NCBI RefSeq assembly: GCF_001428845.1
Contig: NZ_LMIU01000026.1
Span: 1-64,000, forward strand
From: Achromobacter sp. Root83
GTDB lineage: Bacteria > Pseudomonadota > Gammaproteobacteria > Burkholderiales > Burkholderiaceae_B
Length of the DNA: 64,000 nucleotides
Direction of reading: 5' to 3'
The position numbers and the translations under genes are program-made. Below are positions 29,968 through 38,621 of this stretch, in pieces (positions within the stretch are counted from its first letter, which is position 1; each line of letters begins with the position of its first letter). Under the pieces are notes generated by a model. It saw only the letters and a list, made by a program, of their open reading frames with translations. It searched no databases and was not told where the DNA came from.

Positions 29968-30687
29968 ATGCTGCATTCCGTTGGCCGCACTGAATTCGAC
30001 CACGCTGTCGTCATGGTGCGCGACCGGCTGGATGCGCTGGCGCCCCATTTCGAACGCCAGGGTTTCCACCTGAGCGACAAGGCGGTGCACAACCTGGGGT
30101 CGTGCAACCGTCTGATCGTGCTGGAAGGCACGTACGTCGAGTTGCTGGGATGGCCGCCGGGCGCGCCGCCCGCGCGCAAGGAAATCGCCGATTCCGCCTT
30201 CGGGCTGGAGGCGCTGGTGTTCCGCACCCATGACGCCGAAGCCACCTACCAGCGGTTGCGGGATGCCGGCTTTGCCGTGAATCCCGTGCAGGAACTGACT
30301 CGGCCCGCCCTGCTGGATGGCCAGGAAGTTCAAGCCCGCTTTCATACCGTGCGTTTCGCCGAGCAGCCGCTGCCCGGCATCCGCATGTATTTCTGCCGCC
30401 ATCTGACGCCCGAGTGCGTCTGGTCGCCGGATCTCATGGCCCATCCCAACGGCGCGCGCAGCCTGCAGCGCATCGATGCCCGCGCGGCAGACGCCCGCGG
30501 CGTTGCCGAACGCCTGGCTCTGGTGGCCGGTGTCAACGCCGAGCCCGCCACGGGCGGCTGGGATGTGCCGCTGGCGAACCTGCGCATCCACGTGGCGCAA
30601 GATGCCGCTGCGCAAACCCCCGTGCTTTCCACGCTTACCCTGGAGAACCGGGACGGCGCGCACTACACGCTGGATACCGGCTTGTAG
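29968..30687 (+). CDS. Glyoxalase-like (VOC superfamily) protein
   Basis: A 239-residue protein resembling the glyoxalase-like domain family: FDHAVVMVRDRLDALAPHFERQGF at the N-terminus followed by LEGTYVELLGW, then a second half with similar beta-alpha spacing. The vicinal-oxygen-chelate fold holds metal-dependent lyases, dioxygenases and resistance proteins; substrate and reaction cannot be told here. AAAGGGA lies before ATG 29968. It begins 15 bases after secA and may be cotranscribed with it. Confidence 0.7.
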   Translation: MLHSVGRTEFDHAVVMVRDRLDALAPHFERQGFHLSDKAVHNLGSCNRLIVLEGTYVELLGWPPGAPPARKEIADSAFGLEALVFRTHDAEATYQRLRDAGFAVNPVQELTRPALLDGQEVQARFHTVRFAEQPLPGIRMYFCRHLTPECVWSPDLMAHPNGARSLQRIDARAADARGVAERLALVAGVNAEPATGGWDVPLANLRIHVAQDAAAQTPVLSTLTLENRDGAHYTLDTGL

Positions 30688-30809
30688 CTCGCATTTCTTG
30701 CGGGCTGCCGCGCTTGGCTGTCGCCAGGCGCCTTCCCTGATGTCATCCAAACGAGCCCCTGCCGCCGGCGGGAGACTGCGTCCGTCCGGGCAAACCCGAG
30801 TTGCCGATC

Positions 30810-30837
30810 AAAGTGTATGCACTTTAGTATGCACTTT
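30810..30837. promoter_or_regulatory. Probable operator of the GntR regulator
   Basis: AAAGTG and CACTTT form an inverted repeat around TATG at 30810-30825, and TATGCACTTT occurs twice in tandem 12 bases apart (30816 and 30828). Repeats of this kind just before a GntR-type gene fit an autoregulatory site. The longest open frame of the regulator would begin inside it, which argues for a later start. Confidence 0.5.
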
Positions 30838-30873
30838 GTCCCCGCTGGAAAATGGCCTCAGGTAATCCCCGGT

Positions 30874-31629
30874 ATGCCGCTCTCCCCACCCGCAGTCCGA
30901 CCCAGTGCCCGTACCTCGGCGGGCCAGGCGGAGTTGTATGGCGCCGTCAAGGCGATGGCAGTGCGCTTTGAGTTCAAGCCGGGCGAACGCATCAACGAGG
31001 TCGAGCTTGCGCGCAGGCTGAACGTCAGCCGCACGCCGCTGCGCGAAGTGCTGAACCAGCTCATGGTCGAAGGCTTTCTGACCCGGTCCGTGAACCGCGG
31101 CTTTATCGCCCGCTTGCTGGACGCCAAGCAGATCCACAGCCTGTACGAGTACCGCGCGGTGCTGGAGGCTGGCATTGTGCGCGCCGCGTGCGAGCGCGCA
31201 ACCGACGAGGAACTGGCCAGCCTGCGGGCTTTCGTGGAGCGTTCGCGCGATGAGCCCGACGACAGCGACGCCGCGCGCTTGCTGGAACTGGACGAAGCCT
31301 TTCATCTGGCCCTTGCCCGCTGTTCGCGCAACGACGAATTTGTGCGCGCGCTGGAAAGCGTCAATGCGCGCATCCACTTCGTGCGCTGGATCGACATGCA
31401 GCAAGGCCGCCGCGGCCATACGCAGGGCGAGCACCTGCGCATCGTGCAGGCGCTGGAGCAGCGTGACATCGACGCCTTGCCCGGCCTGATGAGCACGCAC
31501 ATCGGCCGGCGGCTGGACCAGATCACCGACGTGATACGCACCGGTTTTTCAACGATTTACATGCGGGACCAGGCCGAACCCGCCAAGGCAGCGCCGGCCA
31601 ACACCACAACAGCAGGGGAAAATAAATGA
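30874..31629 (+). CDS. GntR-family (FadR/FCD type) transcriptional regulator
   Basis: An N-terminal winged helix (about residues 10-75: GAVKAMAVRFEFKPGERINE, ELARRLNVSRTPLREVLNQL, NRGFIARLL) followed by a helical FCD ligand domain with EYRAVLEAGIVRAACERA, ELDEAFHLALARCSRN and a metal-ligand-like HTQGEHLRIVQAL. Members sense small carboxylates and release DNA. The start is uncertain: ATG 30874 gives 251 residues, while ATG 30817 and 30829 lie within the repeats taken as operator. Its stop overlaps the next gene as ATGA, so it is the first gene of a GntR-Bug-ThDP group and probably controls it. Confidence 0.85.
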   Translation: MPLSPPAVRPSARTSAGQAELYGAVKAMAVRFEFKPGERINEVELARRLNVSRTPLREVLNQLMVEGFLTRSVNRGFIARLLDAKQIHSLYEYRAVLEAGIVRAACERATDEELASLRAFVERSRDEPDDSDAARLLELDEAFHLALARCSRNDEFVRALESVNARIHFVRWIDMQQGRRGHTQGEHLRIVQALEQRDIDALPGLMSTHIGRRLDQITDVIRTGFSTIYMRDQAEPAKAAPANTTTAGENK

Positions 31630-32612
31630 ATCACACGATGAAGCGGGTACTGGCCGCGGTATGCACGCTGGCCGCCGCGGGAGGCGCCGTTATCGCCACG
31701 CCCGCCGTCGCCGAGGAACGGCCGTTGGTGCTGGTCGTACCGTATCCGCCGGGCGGGAGTACCGACATCCTGGCGCGCATCCTGCAGCCGCGCCTGTCGC
31801 AACAGTTGGGCGGACGCGCGGTCGTGGTCGAAAACCGTCCGGGCGCCGCCAGCCAGATCGCGACGGCATTCGTGGCGCGCGCCGAGCCGGATGGCAACAC
31901 GCTGCTGGTCAGCTTTGACAACCACGGCATCAACCCCGCCGTGAAGCCCAAGCTGCCCTACGACACGTTCAAGGACTTCGTCGCGATCGGGCAGACCGTG
32001 CGCTTTCCGCTGGTGATCGGGGCGAACCCGAGCGTGCCTGGGGATAACCTGAAAGAGTTCCTGGCCGAAGCCGCCAAGCAGCCGCCGAACAAGTTCAACT
32101 ATGCCTCGACCGGCGTGGGTTCGCTGAACCATCTGGCGCCGGAAGAGCTCAAGCGGCTGTCCAAGGTCGAGCTGCTGCACGTGCCGTACGGCGGCGGCGG
32201 TCCGGCCATCCAGGCCGTGGTGGGCGGACAGGCCAACATGACCTGGTTGAGCTTCGCGGCGCTGCGCGGGCAGATCCAGGCGGGCAAGATCAAACCGCTG
32301 GCCGTGGCCGGCGAGAAGCGCCTGCCGGAACTGCCGAATGTGCCGACGGTGGCCGAGTCCGGGTTTCCGGGCTTCGTCGCCTATTCGTGGAGCGGCATGT
32401 TCGCCCCGAAGGGCACGCCCGAGGCGACGGTGAAGAAACTGACGGCGGACTTCAAGGCCGTACTGGCCGACCCGGACATCCGGAAGAAGGTAACGGAAGC
32501 GGGCTTCGAGATCGTGGCATCCGACGGCCCGGCGCTGGATGCGTACGTGAAGTCGGAGTACGACCGCTGGAGCGCCTTTATCAAGAGCAGCAACATCAAT
32601 CTGGATAACTGA
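31626..32612 (+). CDS. Bug-family solute receptor (tripartite tricarboxylate transporter type)
   Basis: A 328-residue periplasmic binding protein. A signal peptide of about 29 residues ends in TPAVAEE, then the family core VVPYPPGGSTDILARIL, VVVENRPGAASQIATAFV, YASTGVGSLNHLA and GSTDI-type carboxylate contacts are visible. Bug proteins are greatly expanded in Bordetella and Achromobacter and mostly bind carboxylates; many have no membrane partner beside them, as here. It overlaps the GntR gene by ATGA and lies 59 bases before the ThDP enzyme, suggesting that its ligand feeds that enzyme. Confidence 0.9.
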   Translation: MNHTMKRVLAAVCTLAAAGGAVIATPAVAEERPLVLVVPYPPGGSTDILARILQPRLSQQLGGRAVVVENRPGAASQIATAFVARAEPDGNTLLVSFDNHGINPAVKPKLPYDTFKDFVAIGQTVRFPLVIGANPSVPGDNLKEFLAEAAKQPPNKFNYASTGVGSLNHLAPEELKRLSKVELLHVPYGGGGPAIQAVVGGQANMTWLSFAALRGQIQAGKIKPLAVAGEKRLPELPNVPTVAESGFPGFVAYSWSGMFAPKGTPEATVKKLTADFKAVLADPDIRKKVTEAGFEIVASDGPALDAYVKSEYDRWSAFIKSSNINLDN

Positions 32613-32671
32613 GCGGTGGATGGCCGGACGGCGCGCCGTCCGGCCGTGCCCGTGAAACACGTGGAGATGAC

Positions 32672-34366
32672 ATGGAAAACCTGACCGGCGCCGAAGCCAT
32701 GGTGCGGATGCTGCAACACAACGGCGTCAAACATATTTTTGGCCTGTGCGGCGACACCAGCCTGCCGTTCTACGACGCGCTGTATCGCCTGGATCACGGC
32801 ATGCAGCACATCCTGACGCGCGACGAACGCAGCGCCGGCTACATGGCGGATGCCTACGCCCGCGTGACCGGCAAGGTTGGCGTGTGCGAGGGCCCCAGCG
32901 GCGGCGGCGCGACCTATCTGCTTCCCGGCCTGGTGGAAGCCAATGAATCGTCGATCCCGGTACTGGGTATTACCTCGGACGTGGCGGTTGGTTCCCGCGG
33001 CAAATACCCGCTGACCGAACTGGACCAGGAAGCGCTGTACCGTCCGCTGACGAAATGGAACCGCACGATCGACCGCGCGGACCAGATTCCGGGCATGGTG
33101 CGGGCGGCGTTCCGCGCCATGACAACCGGCAAGCCTGGCGCGGCGCACCTGTGCTTTCCGTATGACGTGATGAAGCAGCAGGTGGATGCGTCCGACATCT
33201 GGGCGCAGCCCGAACACGGCCGCTTCCCGGCCATGCGCTCCGCGCCGGATCCGGCCGACGTGGCGCGTGCCGCGCAGCGTCTGGTGGGCGCCCGCTCGCC
33301 CGTGATCATTTGCGGCGGCGGCGTGGTCATCGCCGGCGCCAGCGGCGCCTTGCAGGAATTGGCCGAGACGCTGAAGGCCGCGGTATGCGTGACCGTCAGC
33401 GGGCAGGGGAGCCTGGCCGATACGCATCCGCTCAACGCGGGCGTGGTGGGCTCCAACGGCGGCGTGATGGCTTCGCGCGACGTCGTGGCCGCCGCTGACG
33501 TGGTGCTGTTCGTAGGGTGCCGCGCCGGATCGACGTCGACCGAACACTGGCGCTTCCCGAGCCGCGACGTGCCCATCCTGCACATCGACATCGATCCGAT
33601 GGTGATCGGCGCCAACTATCTGACCGAAGTCGGCCTGGTGGGCGACGCCAGGCTGGCGCTGGAGGCGCTGGGCGCCGAGGTGCAGGCCCGCCTGGCGCAC
33701 CGGCCCTCGGATGCGGCCGACGGCGCGGTGCTGGCAGGGCGCGCCAAGGCGGCGCGACTGGCCCAACTGGAGCCGCTGGCCAACAGCCTGGAGGCCCCCA
33801 TCCGGCCCGAACGCGTGGTGCAGTCGTTGAACCGACTGCTGCCCGACGACGCGGTGGTCTGCGCCGATCCCGGCACGCCTTGCCCGTATTTCTCGGCTTA
33901 TTACGATGTGTCGCGCCCCGGCCGCCACTTCATCACCAACCGGGCGCACGGCGCGCTGGGCTTTTCCATGTCGGCGGCGCTGGGCGCGTGGGTAGGCCGC
34001 CCGCAATCCAAGTGCGTGTCGGTGATGGGCGACGGCAGCTTCGGCTTCACCGTGGGCGAGCTGGAAACCATCGTGCGCCACAAGGCCCCGCTGCTGATGA
34101 TCGTGTTCTCGAACTCTGTCTATGGGTGGATCAAGGCCAGCCAGAAGGCCGGCTACGACAAGCGCTACTACAGCGTGGATTTCAACCGCACCGACCATGC
34201 GCGCATCGCCGAAGCCTATGGGGTGAAGGCGTGGCGCGTCGAGGATCCGGCCAAGCTGGATGCCGCGATCAAGGCCGCCATGGAGCACGACGGCCCCGCG
34301 CTGATCGATGTGGTCGCGCAGCCGTTGCAGGATGCCGCCGCGCCCGTCAGCCAGTGGATGGGTTGA
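32672..34366 (+). CDS. Thiamine-diphosphate-dependent enzyme, acetolactate-synthase-like
   Basis: A 564-residue three-domain ThDP enzyme. The N-terminal PYR domain has FGLCGDTSLPFYDAL and the catalytic Glu in RDERSAGYMADAYAR; the middle domain has a Rossmann-like segment; the C-terminal PP domain has the cofactor motif GDGSFGFTVGELETI and ending NSVYGW. The family includes acetolactate synthase, benzoylformate decarboxylase, glyoxylate carboligase and sulfoacetaldehyde acetyltransferase; I cannot choose among them. No small regulatory subunit is adjacent, so a biosynthetic IlvB is unlikely. Context suggests catabolism of a carboxylate bound by the upstream receptor. Confidence 0.82.
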   Translation: MENLTGAEAMVRMLQHNGVKHIFGLCGDTSLPFYDALYRLDHGMQHILTRDERSAGYMADAYARVTGKVGVCEGPSGGGATYLLPGLVEANESSIPVLGITSDVAVGSRGKYPLTELDQEALYRPLTKWNRTIDRADQIPGMVRAAFRAMTTGKPGAAHLCFPYDVMKQQVDASDIWAQPEHGRFPAMRSAPDPADVARAAQRLVGARSPVIICGGGVVIAGASGALQELAETLKAAVCVTVSGQGSLADTHPLNAGVVGSNGGVMASRDVVAAADVVLFVGCRAGSTSTEHWRFPSRDVPILHIDIDPMVIGANYLTEVGLVGDARLALEALGAEVQARLAHRPSDAADGAVLAGRAKAARLAQLEPLANSLEAPIRPERVVQSLNRLLPDDAVVCADPGTPCPYFSAYYDVSRPGRHFITNRAHGALGFSMSAALGAWVGRPQSKCVSVMGDGSFGFTVGELETIVRHKAPLLMIVFSNSVYGWIKASQKAGYDKRYYSVDFNRTDHARIAEAYGVKAWRVEDPAKLDAAIKAAMEHDGPALIDVVAQPLQDAAAPVSQWMG

Positions 34367-34389
34367 TGCGGTAGCCGCGTCAGCGCCGT

Positions 34390-34414
34390 TGGGGTCCTTT
34401 GGGGCCCCATTTTT
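34390..34414 (+). terminator. Possible terminator after the ThDP gene
   Basis: TGGGG (34390-34394) and CCCCA (34405-34409) pair around a short loop and are followed by TTTTTC. The stem is short with imperfect extension, so this is a moderate candidate ending the GntR-Bug-ThDP unit. Confidence 0.45.
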
Positions 34415-34540
34415 CATTGCGGTCGCGGGGTGGGGCCCGGCGCCGGCCTTGCCGGGTTGAGCTCCCTCCTATACTGTTTCCGCTTCGGAGGGGCGGACCG
34501 AGGGGCTGTCCGTCCTGGGCGCGGAACAGAGGAGTCAGGC

Positions 34541-35320
34541 ATGGATCTTGGGATCAGCGGCAAGACGGCACTGGTGTTTGGCGGCAGCCGGGGGATGGGC
34601 AAGGCGTGTGCCCTGCGATTGGCGCGCGAGGGCGTGGCGGTGACGATCGCGGCCCGCAATCCGCAGACGTTGGAGCAGGCCGCCGCCGAGATTTCGCGCG
34701 AGACCGGCATTGGCGTGGGCTGGGTATCGGCCGACCTGACGCTGCCGCAAGGCCGGGATGCGGCCCTTGCCGCCTGCCCGCATCCCGACATCCTGATCAA
34801 CAACGCCGACGGCCCCTTGCCGGGGGACTTCCGGGACTGGTCCCGCGAAGACTGGATCGCCGCGCTGGACGCCATGATGCTGGGGCCGATCGACATGATC
34901 CGGCGGGTGGTGGATGGAATGGTCGAGCGCCGTTTCGGCCGCATCGTGAACATCGTGTCGCGTAGCGTGAAGGCGCCGCATGCCGAGCTGGGGCTGTCCA
35001 ACGGCGCGCGGTCGGGCCTGGTCGGTTTCGTGGGAGGTCTGGCCCGGCAAACGGTGCGCCACAACGTCACCATCAACAATCTGCTGCCGGGCGCCTTCGC
35101 GACGGACGCGCAGACCCGGCACATCCAGGGCATGCTGGAGCAGTCGGGCAAGACCTTCGAGCAGCTCTGGGACGAGCGGGCGCGGTCGAATCCCGCCGGG
35201 CGCTACGGACGGCCCGAGGAACTGGGGGCGCTGTGCGCCTTTGTCTGCTCCGCGCACGCCGGCTACATGACCGCACAGAGCCTGCTGATCGACGGGGGCG
35301 GCTACCCGGGCACCTACTGA
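34541..35320 (+). CDS. Short-chain dehydrogenase/reductase-like protein with altered active site
   Basis: A 259-residue SDR fold protein: nucleotide-binding loop GGSRGMGKACALRLA near residue 11, DILINNADGPLPGDF, and a normal C-terminal end with SLLIDGGGYPGTY. The catalytic triad departs from the family: Ser140 is present, but 13 residues later, where Tyr is expected, there is Ser153, and Arg157 replaces the Lys (SNGAR in place of YxxxK). NNAG is also changed to NNAD. GGAGTCAGGC precedes ATG 34541. It may bind NAD(P) yet use different chemistry or be non-catalytic. Confidence 0.8.
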   Translation: MDLGISGKTALVFGGSRGMGKACALRLAREGVAVTIAARNPQTLEQAAAEISRETGIGVGWVSADLTLPQGRDAALAACPHPDILINNADGPLPGDFRDWSREDWIAALDAMMLGPIDMIRRVVDGMVERRFGRIVNIVSRSVKAPHAELGLSNGARSGLVGFVGGLARQTVRHNVTINNLLPGAFATDAQTRHIQGMLEQSGKTFEQLWDERARSNPAGRYGRPEELGALCAFVCSAHAGYMTAQSLLIDGGGYPGTY

Positions 35321-35386
35321 TCGCGCCTTGCTGGACGCGGGCCGGAGTACAAGGCAAGATTGGCACCCATCGCGTCAAGGACATCC

Positions 35387-35845
35387 ATGGATCAGACCGA
35401 CATCAAGATTCTGGCGCTGCTGCAAAAAGATGCCACCTGTTCGGTCGCCGACATTGCCGAACGGGTGAACCTGTCCGTGACGCCCTGCTGGCGCCGCATC
35501 CAGAAGCTCAAGGACGACGGCGTCATTGCGCGCAATGCGATCTTGCTGGATCCGCGCGCGCTGGGGCTGAACCTGACCGTGTTCGTGTCCATCAAGACCA
35601 GCCAGCACAACGAAAAATGGACGCAGAGCCTGATCAACGCCGTCATGGCGCTGCCCAACGTGGTGGAATTCCACCGCATGGCGGGCGATATCGACTATCT
35701 GCTCAAGGTCGTGGTGGAAGACATGGCGGCCTATGACCGGTTCTACCGCCGGCTGATCGGCGCGGTGGACCTGCTGGATGTCAGCGCCAGCTTCTCGATG
35801 GAAATCATCAAAAGCACCACCGAACTGCCGTTGGGCGCGGTGTAG
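35387..35845 (+). CDS. Lrp/AsnC-family transcriptional regulator
   Basis: A 152-residue regulator: N-terminal helix-turn-helix (MDQTDIKILALLQKDAT, ADIAERVNLSVTPCWRRIQKL) and a C-terminal RAM domain with ALPNVVEFHRMAGDIDYLLKVVV that usually binds an amino acid and forms octamers. ATG 35387 is the natural start for the family; the frame extends upstream without conserved sequence. It lies 66 bases after the SDR gene on the same strand. The target is not evident. Confidence 0.9.
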   Translation: MDQTDIKILALLQKDATCSVADIAERVNLSVTPCWRRIQKLKDDGVIARNAILLDPRALGLNLTVFVSIKTSQHNEKWTQSLINAVMALPNVVEFHRMAGDIDYLLKVVVEDMAAYDRFYRRLIGAVDLLDVSASFSMEIIKSTTELPLGAV

Positions 35846-36006
35846 GCGCGGGCGCGCAATTTTTTTCCTCGGAGCAGCGCTTTGGCGGACGCAAATTTCT
35901 TTCTGCGTGTTGCAAGGGCCCCATCTCGCAATTCTTTTGCTCAGGCGGCGGCGTAGGATATCGCTCACTCCAGCCATGGAATGAACCGGGATATCAGAGG
36001 ACCCTT

Positions 36007-36618
36007 ATGTCGTTTGCAGTACCCGCCGGCTGCGCCGGACTGGCAAAGACGCGGCAGGCGCTTTCGGTGGATGACCTCCTGGCCGGCTGGAACGGCGCCG
36101 ACGATCTGTGGGTGTTCGCCTATGGCTCCCTGATCTGGCATCCCGGCTTTGCGTGGCGCGAGCGCCGTCTGGCGACGGTGCGTGGTTATCACCGTTCCCT
36201 GTGCCTGTGGTCGCACGACCATCGCGGGTCTCCGGACAACCCTGGCCTGGTGTTCGGGCTGGATCGTGGCGGATGCTGCCGCGGCGTCGCGTTCCAGATT
36301 GCGGCCTGCGATGTGCCGGCGGTGTTCCAGGCGCTGTGGCGCCGTGAAATGGTCACCGGCGCCTATAGTCCCCGCTGGCTCACCTGCCACACCGAAGCCG
36401 CGCCGGTGCGCGGATTGGTATTCCTGCTGAACCGGGCGTGCCAGGAATACGCGGCCGATATCGGCGACGAACGCCTGCTGGCGTCCGTGCGCAATGCCGT
36501 CGGGCATTCCGGGCCCTGCCTGGATTACGTGATGGAAACCGAGCGCGCGCTGCGCGCGCACGGTATCGACGACTGGCGTCTGGGCGACCTGGTCCGCAAG
36601 CTGGGCCAGGTGTTCTGA
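36007..36618 (+). CDS. ChaC-like gamma-glutamylcyclotransferase
   Basis: A 203-residue protein of the ChaC family, which cleaves glutathione to 5-oxoproline and Cys-Gly. The signature DLWVFAYGSLIWHPGF (residues about 33-48) forms the substrate loop and the catalytic Glu lies in RREMVTGAYSPRWL (about 113). The family's CRGVAFQ-like strand is seen as CCRGVAFQI. Length is close to E. coli ChaC (231). It is convergent with mgtE; only three bases separate the stop codons. Confidence 0.88.
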   Translation: MSFAVPAGCAGLAKTRQALSVDDLLAGWNGADDLWVFAYGSLIWHPGFAWRERRLATVRGYHRSLCLWSHDHRGSPDNPGLVFGLDRGGCCRGVAFQIAACDVPAVFQALWRREMVTGAYSPRWLTCHTEAAPVRGLVFLLNRACQEYAADIGDERLLASVRNAVGHSGPCLDYVMETERALRAHGIDDWRLGDLVRKLGQVF

Positions 36619-36621
36619 GGG

Positions 36622-38094
36622 CTACAGTAGAAAGATCGTCGCCAGGCCCAGAAAGATGAAAAACCCCAGGGAATCGGTGGCGAAGGTAAGCAACACCGAA
36701 GACCCCATCGCCGGATCCTTGCCGAAGCGCGCCCGCACCATCGGCACCAGCACCCCGACCGATGCGCCGACCAGCATGTTGCAGATCATGGCGGCCATCA
36801 TGACCAGCGCGATGGACATCGAGCGCGAGATCACCCAGGCGAACAGGGCGGCCACGACGCTGCCGCACAGTCCCACCAGCAGGGTCACGAACAGTTCGCG
36901 CTTCACCAGTTGCCATAGATTGCGCCCGGTGATCCGGCCCATGGCCAGCGCCCGGATGATGAGCGTCATGGTCTGATTGCCCGAGTTGCCGCCGATGCCC
37001 GCCACGATCGACATCAGAAACGCCAGGATGACGATCTGGCTGACCGTGCCCTCGAACCGGGAGGCCACGAACGAGGCCGTGGCGGCGGTACAGAGGTTAA
37101 AGAGCAGCCAGGGGGCGCGGTTGCGCAGCGCGGTGGTGACCGGCGCGAAGATGTCTTCCTCTTGCAGGCCGGCCCGGGACAGCGCCTGCTCTTGCGAGTC
37201 TTCGCGCATCACGTCCACCACGTCGGCGATGGTGACCCGGCCGATCAGGCGGCCCTGGTCGTCCATCACGGGGGCGGAGACCAGGTCGTAGCGTTCGAAC
37301 GCGCCAGCGGCATCGGCGTCGGAGTCCAGCGGGTTCAGCGCCAGGAAGTCCGAATTCATCACGGCGCGCACTTCGGTTTCGGGCTCGCTGACCAGCAGGC
37401 GCGATAGGGGCAGGATGCCTTGCAGCTTGTCCTGGCGGTCCACCACGAAGATCTGGTCGGTGTGGTCGGGCAGCTCGTGCAGGCGGCGCAGATAACGCAG
37501 CACGACTTCCAGAGTGACGTCCTCGCGCACGCGCACCATCTCGAAGTCCATGATCGCGCCCACGCTGTCTTCCGGATAGCCCATGGCTTCCAGCAGTTGC
37601 GCGCGTTCTTCGTCGGTCAGGCCTTTCTGTACTTCCGCCACCACGTCGGGCGGCAGGTCGGGCGCCAGGTCGGCCAGCTCGTCGGCATCCATGCTGCCGG
37701 TGGCTGCGACCAGGTCTTGGCGGTCCATCGCCTCGATCAGCGATTCCCGGACCCAGTCTTCCACTTCCAGCAGGACGTCGGCGTCGTGCTCGGGGCTGAC
37801 CAGCTTCCAGATGGACTGGCGCTCGTCCTTGGGCAACGATTCCAGGATGAAGGCGATGTCGGCCGGATGCAGGCCATCCAGCAGCGTCTTGAGTTCGGCT
37901 TCGTGCTGGCGATGCACCAGGTCTTCGACCAGCGTCGCCTTGGCGTCGCCTTCTTCCTGGCGATGCACCAGGTCCGCGACCAACTGCTGGCGGCGCAGGC
38001 GTTCCTGCACTTCGGCCAGGGCGGTCTGGGCGTCTTCCGGGTCGAGGCGGCGAGGCGTCGCGGGCGGTTTCTGCGCGGCGGCGGACTGCGTCAT
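36622..38094 (-). CDS. mgtE: Magnesium transporter MgtE
   Basis: A 490-residue Mg2+ channel. The cytoplasmic N domain (about residues 50-170: LHPADIAFILESLPKDERQ, MGYPEDSVGAIMDFE) acts as the Mg2+ sensor, two CBS domains follow (about 185-310, with LPLSRLLVSEPETEV and DLVSAPVMDDQGRLIG), then five hydrophobic segments with the pore-lining GIGGNSGNQTMTLIIRALA near residue 365-383. The N-terminus has an extra repeated charged stretch (two LVxDLVHRQ-type units). A hotdog thioesterase gene lies just upstream, 10 bases away, on the same strand. Confidence 0.93.
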   Translation of the reverse strand: MTQSAAAQKPPATPRRLDPEDAQTALAEVQERLRRQQLVADLVHRQEEGDAKATLVEDLVHRQHEAELKTLLDGLHPADIAFILESLPKDERQSIWKLVSPEHDADVLLEVEDWVRESLIEAMDRQDLVAATGSMDADELADLAPDLPPDVVAEVQKGLTDEERAQLLEAMGYPEDSVGAIMDFEMVRVREDVTLEVVLRYLRRLHELPDHTDQIFVVDRQDKLQGILPLSRLLVSEPETEVRAVMNSDFLALNPLDSDADAAGAFERYDLVSAPVMDDQGRLIGRVTIADVVDVMREDSQEQALSRAGLQEEDIFAPVTTALRNRAPWLLFNLCTAATASFVASRFEGTVSQIVILAFLMSIVAGIGGNSGNQTMTLIIRALAMGRITGRNLWQLVKRELFVTLLVGLCGSVVAALFAWVISRSMSIALVMMAAMICNMLVGASVGVLVPMVRARFGKDPAMGSSVLLTFATDSLGFFIFLGLATIFLL

Positions 38095-38104
38095 GCGTTA
38101 CGGC

Positions 38105-38515
38105 TCAAAGTATGGGAAGGGGGCGGCTGCGCCGCGCTTCGTCGGTGGCGACGTAGGTCAGCGTGGCCTCGGTGACCTTGACGACCTCGGCGTCCAGCCG
38201 CTGGCGTTCCGCGTAGACCTCGACCGACACCGTGATCGATGTGGTGCCGGTCTTGGCGATGGACGCGTAGAAACTGAGCAGGTCCCCCACGAATACGGGT
38301 TCTTTGAACTGGAAGGCGTTGACCGCCACGGTGGCCACGCGGCCAGCGGCGCGCCGGGCGGCGGGGATCGATCCGGCGATGTCGACCTGGGCCATGATCC
38401 AGCCGCCAAAAACGTCCCCGTGAATGTTTGCATCGGCCGGCATCGGCATGACGCGCAACACCACGTCGCGATGGGCAGGCAGAGTCGTAAACGGGGTTTT
38501 GGTACTGGAGGTCAT
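38105..38515 (-). CDS. Acyl-CoA thioesterase, YciA-like hotdog protein
   Basis: A 136-residue single hotdog domain that would hydrolyse acyl-CoA esters. The motif ADANIHGDVFGGWIMAQVDIA carries the Asp and the HGDVFGG turn of the YciA/BFIT class, followed by VNAFQFKEPVFVGDLLSFYA and a beta strand LTYVATD. Length matches YciA (132). The start ATG 38515 begins with MTSSTKTPF. It is probably cotranscribed with mgtE, 10 bases downstream. Confidence 0.88.
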   Translation of the reverse strand: MTSSTKTPFTTLPAHRDVVLRVMPMPADANIHGDVFGGWIMAQVDIAGSIPAARRAAGRVATVAVNAFQFKEPVFVGDLLSFYASIAKTGTTSITVSVEVYAERQRLDAEVVKVTEATLTYVATDEARRSRPLPIL

Positions 38516-38621
38516 GCGGCCGACTCCAACGCAAGGGAACCAGCCGATTATGCAGGAAAAACGAGACAGCGGCGTGCGCGCCAGCGCCCCGCCGCCATGC
38601 TCGATGGCGGCGGGGCGTGGA

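Noticed and set aside
27304..30750. Minus-strand open frame of 1,148 codons opposite secA and the VOC gene
   Set aside because: It is the antisense shadow of two well-recognised genes in high-GC DNA, is His/Arg/Gln-rich in the way such shadows are, and has no family motif.
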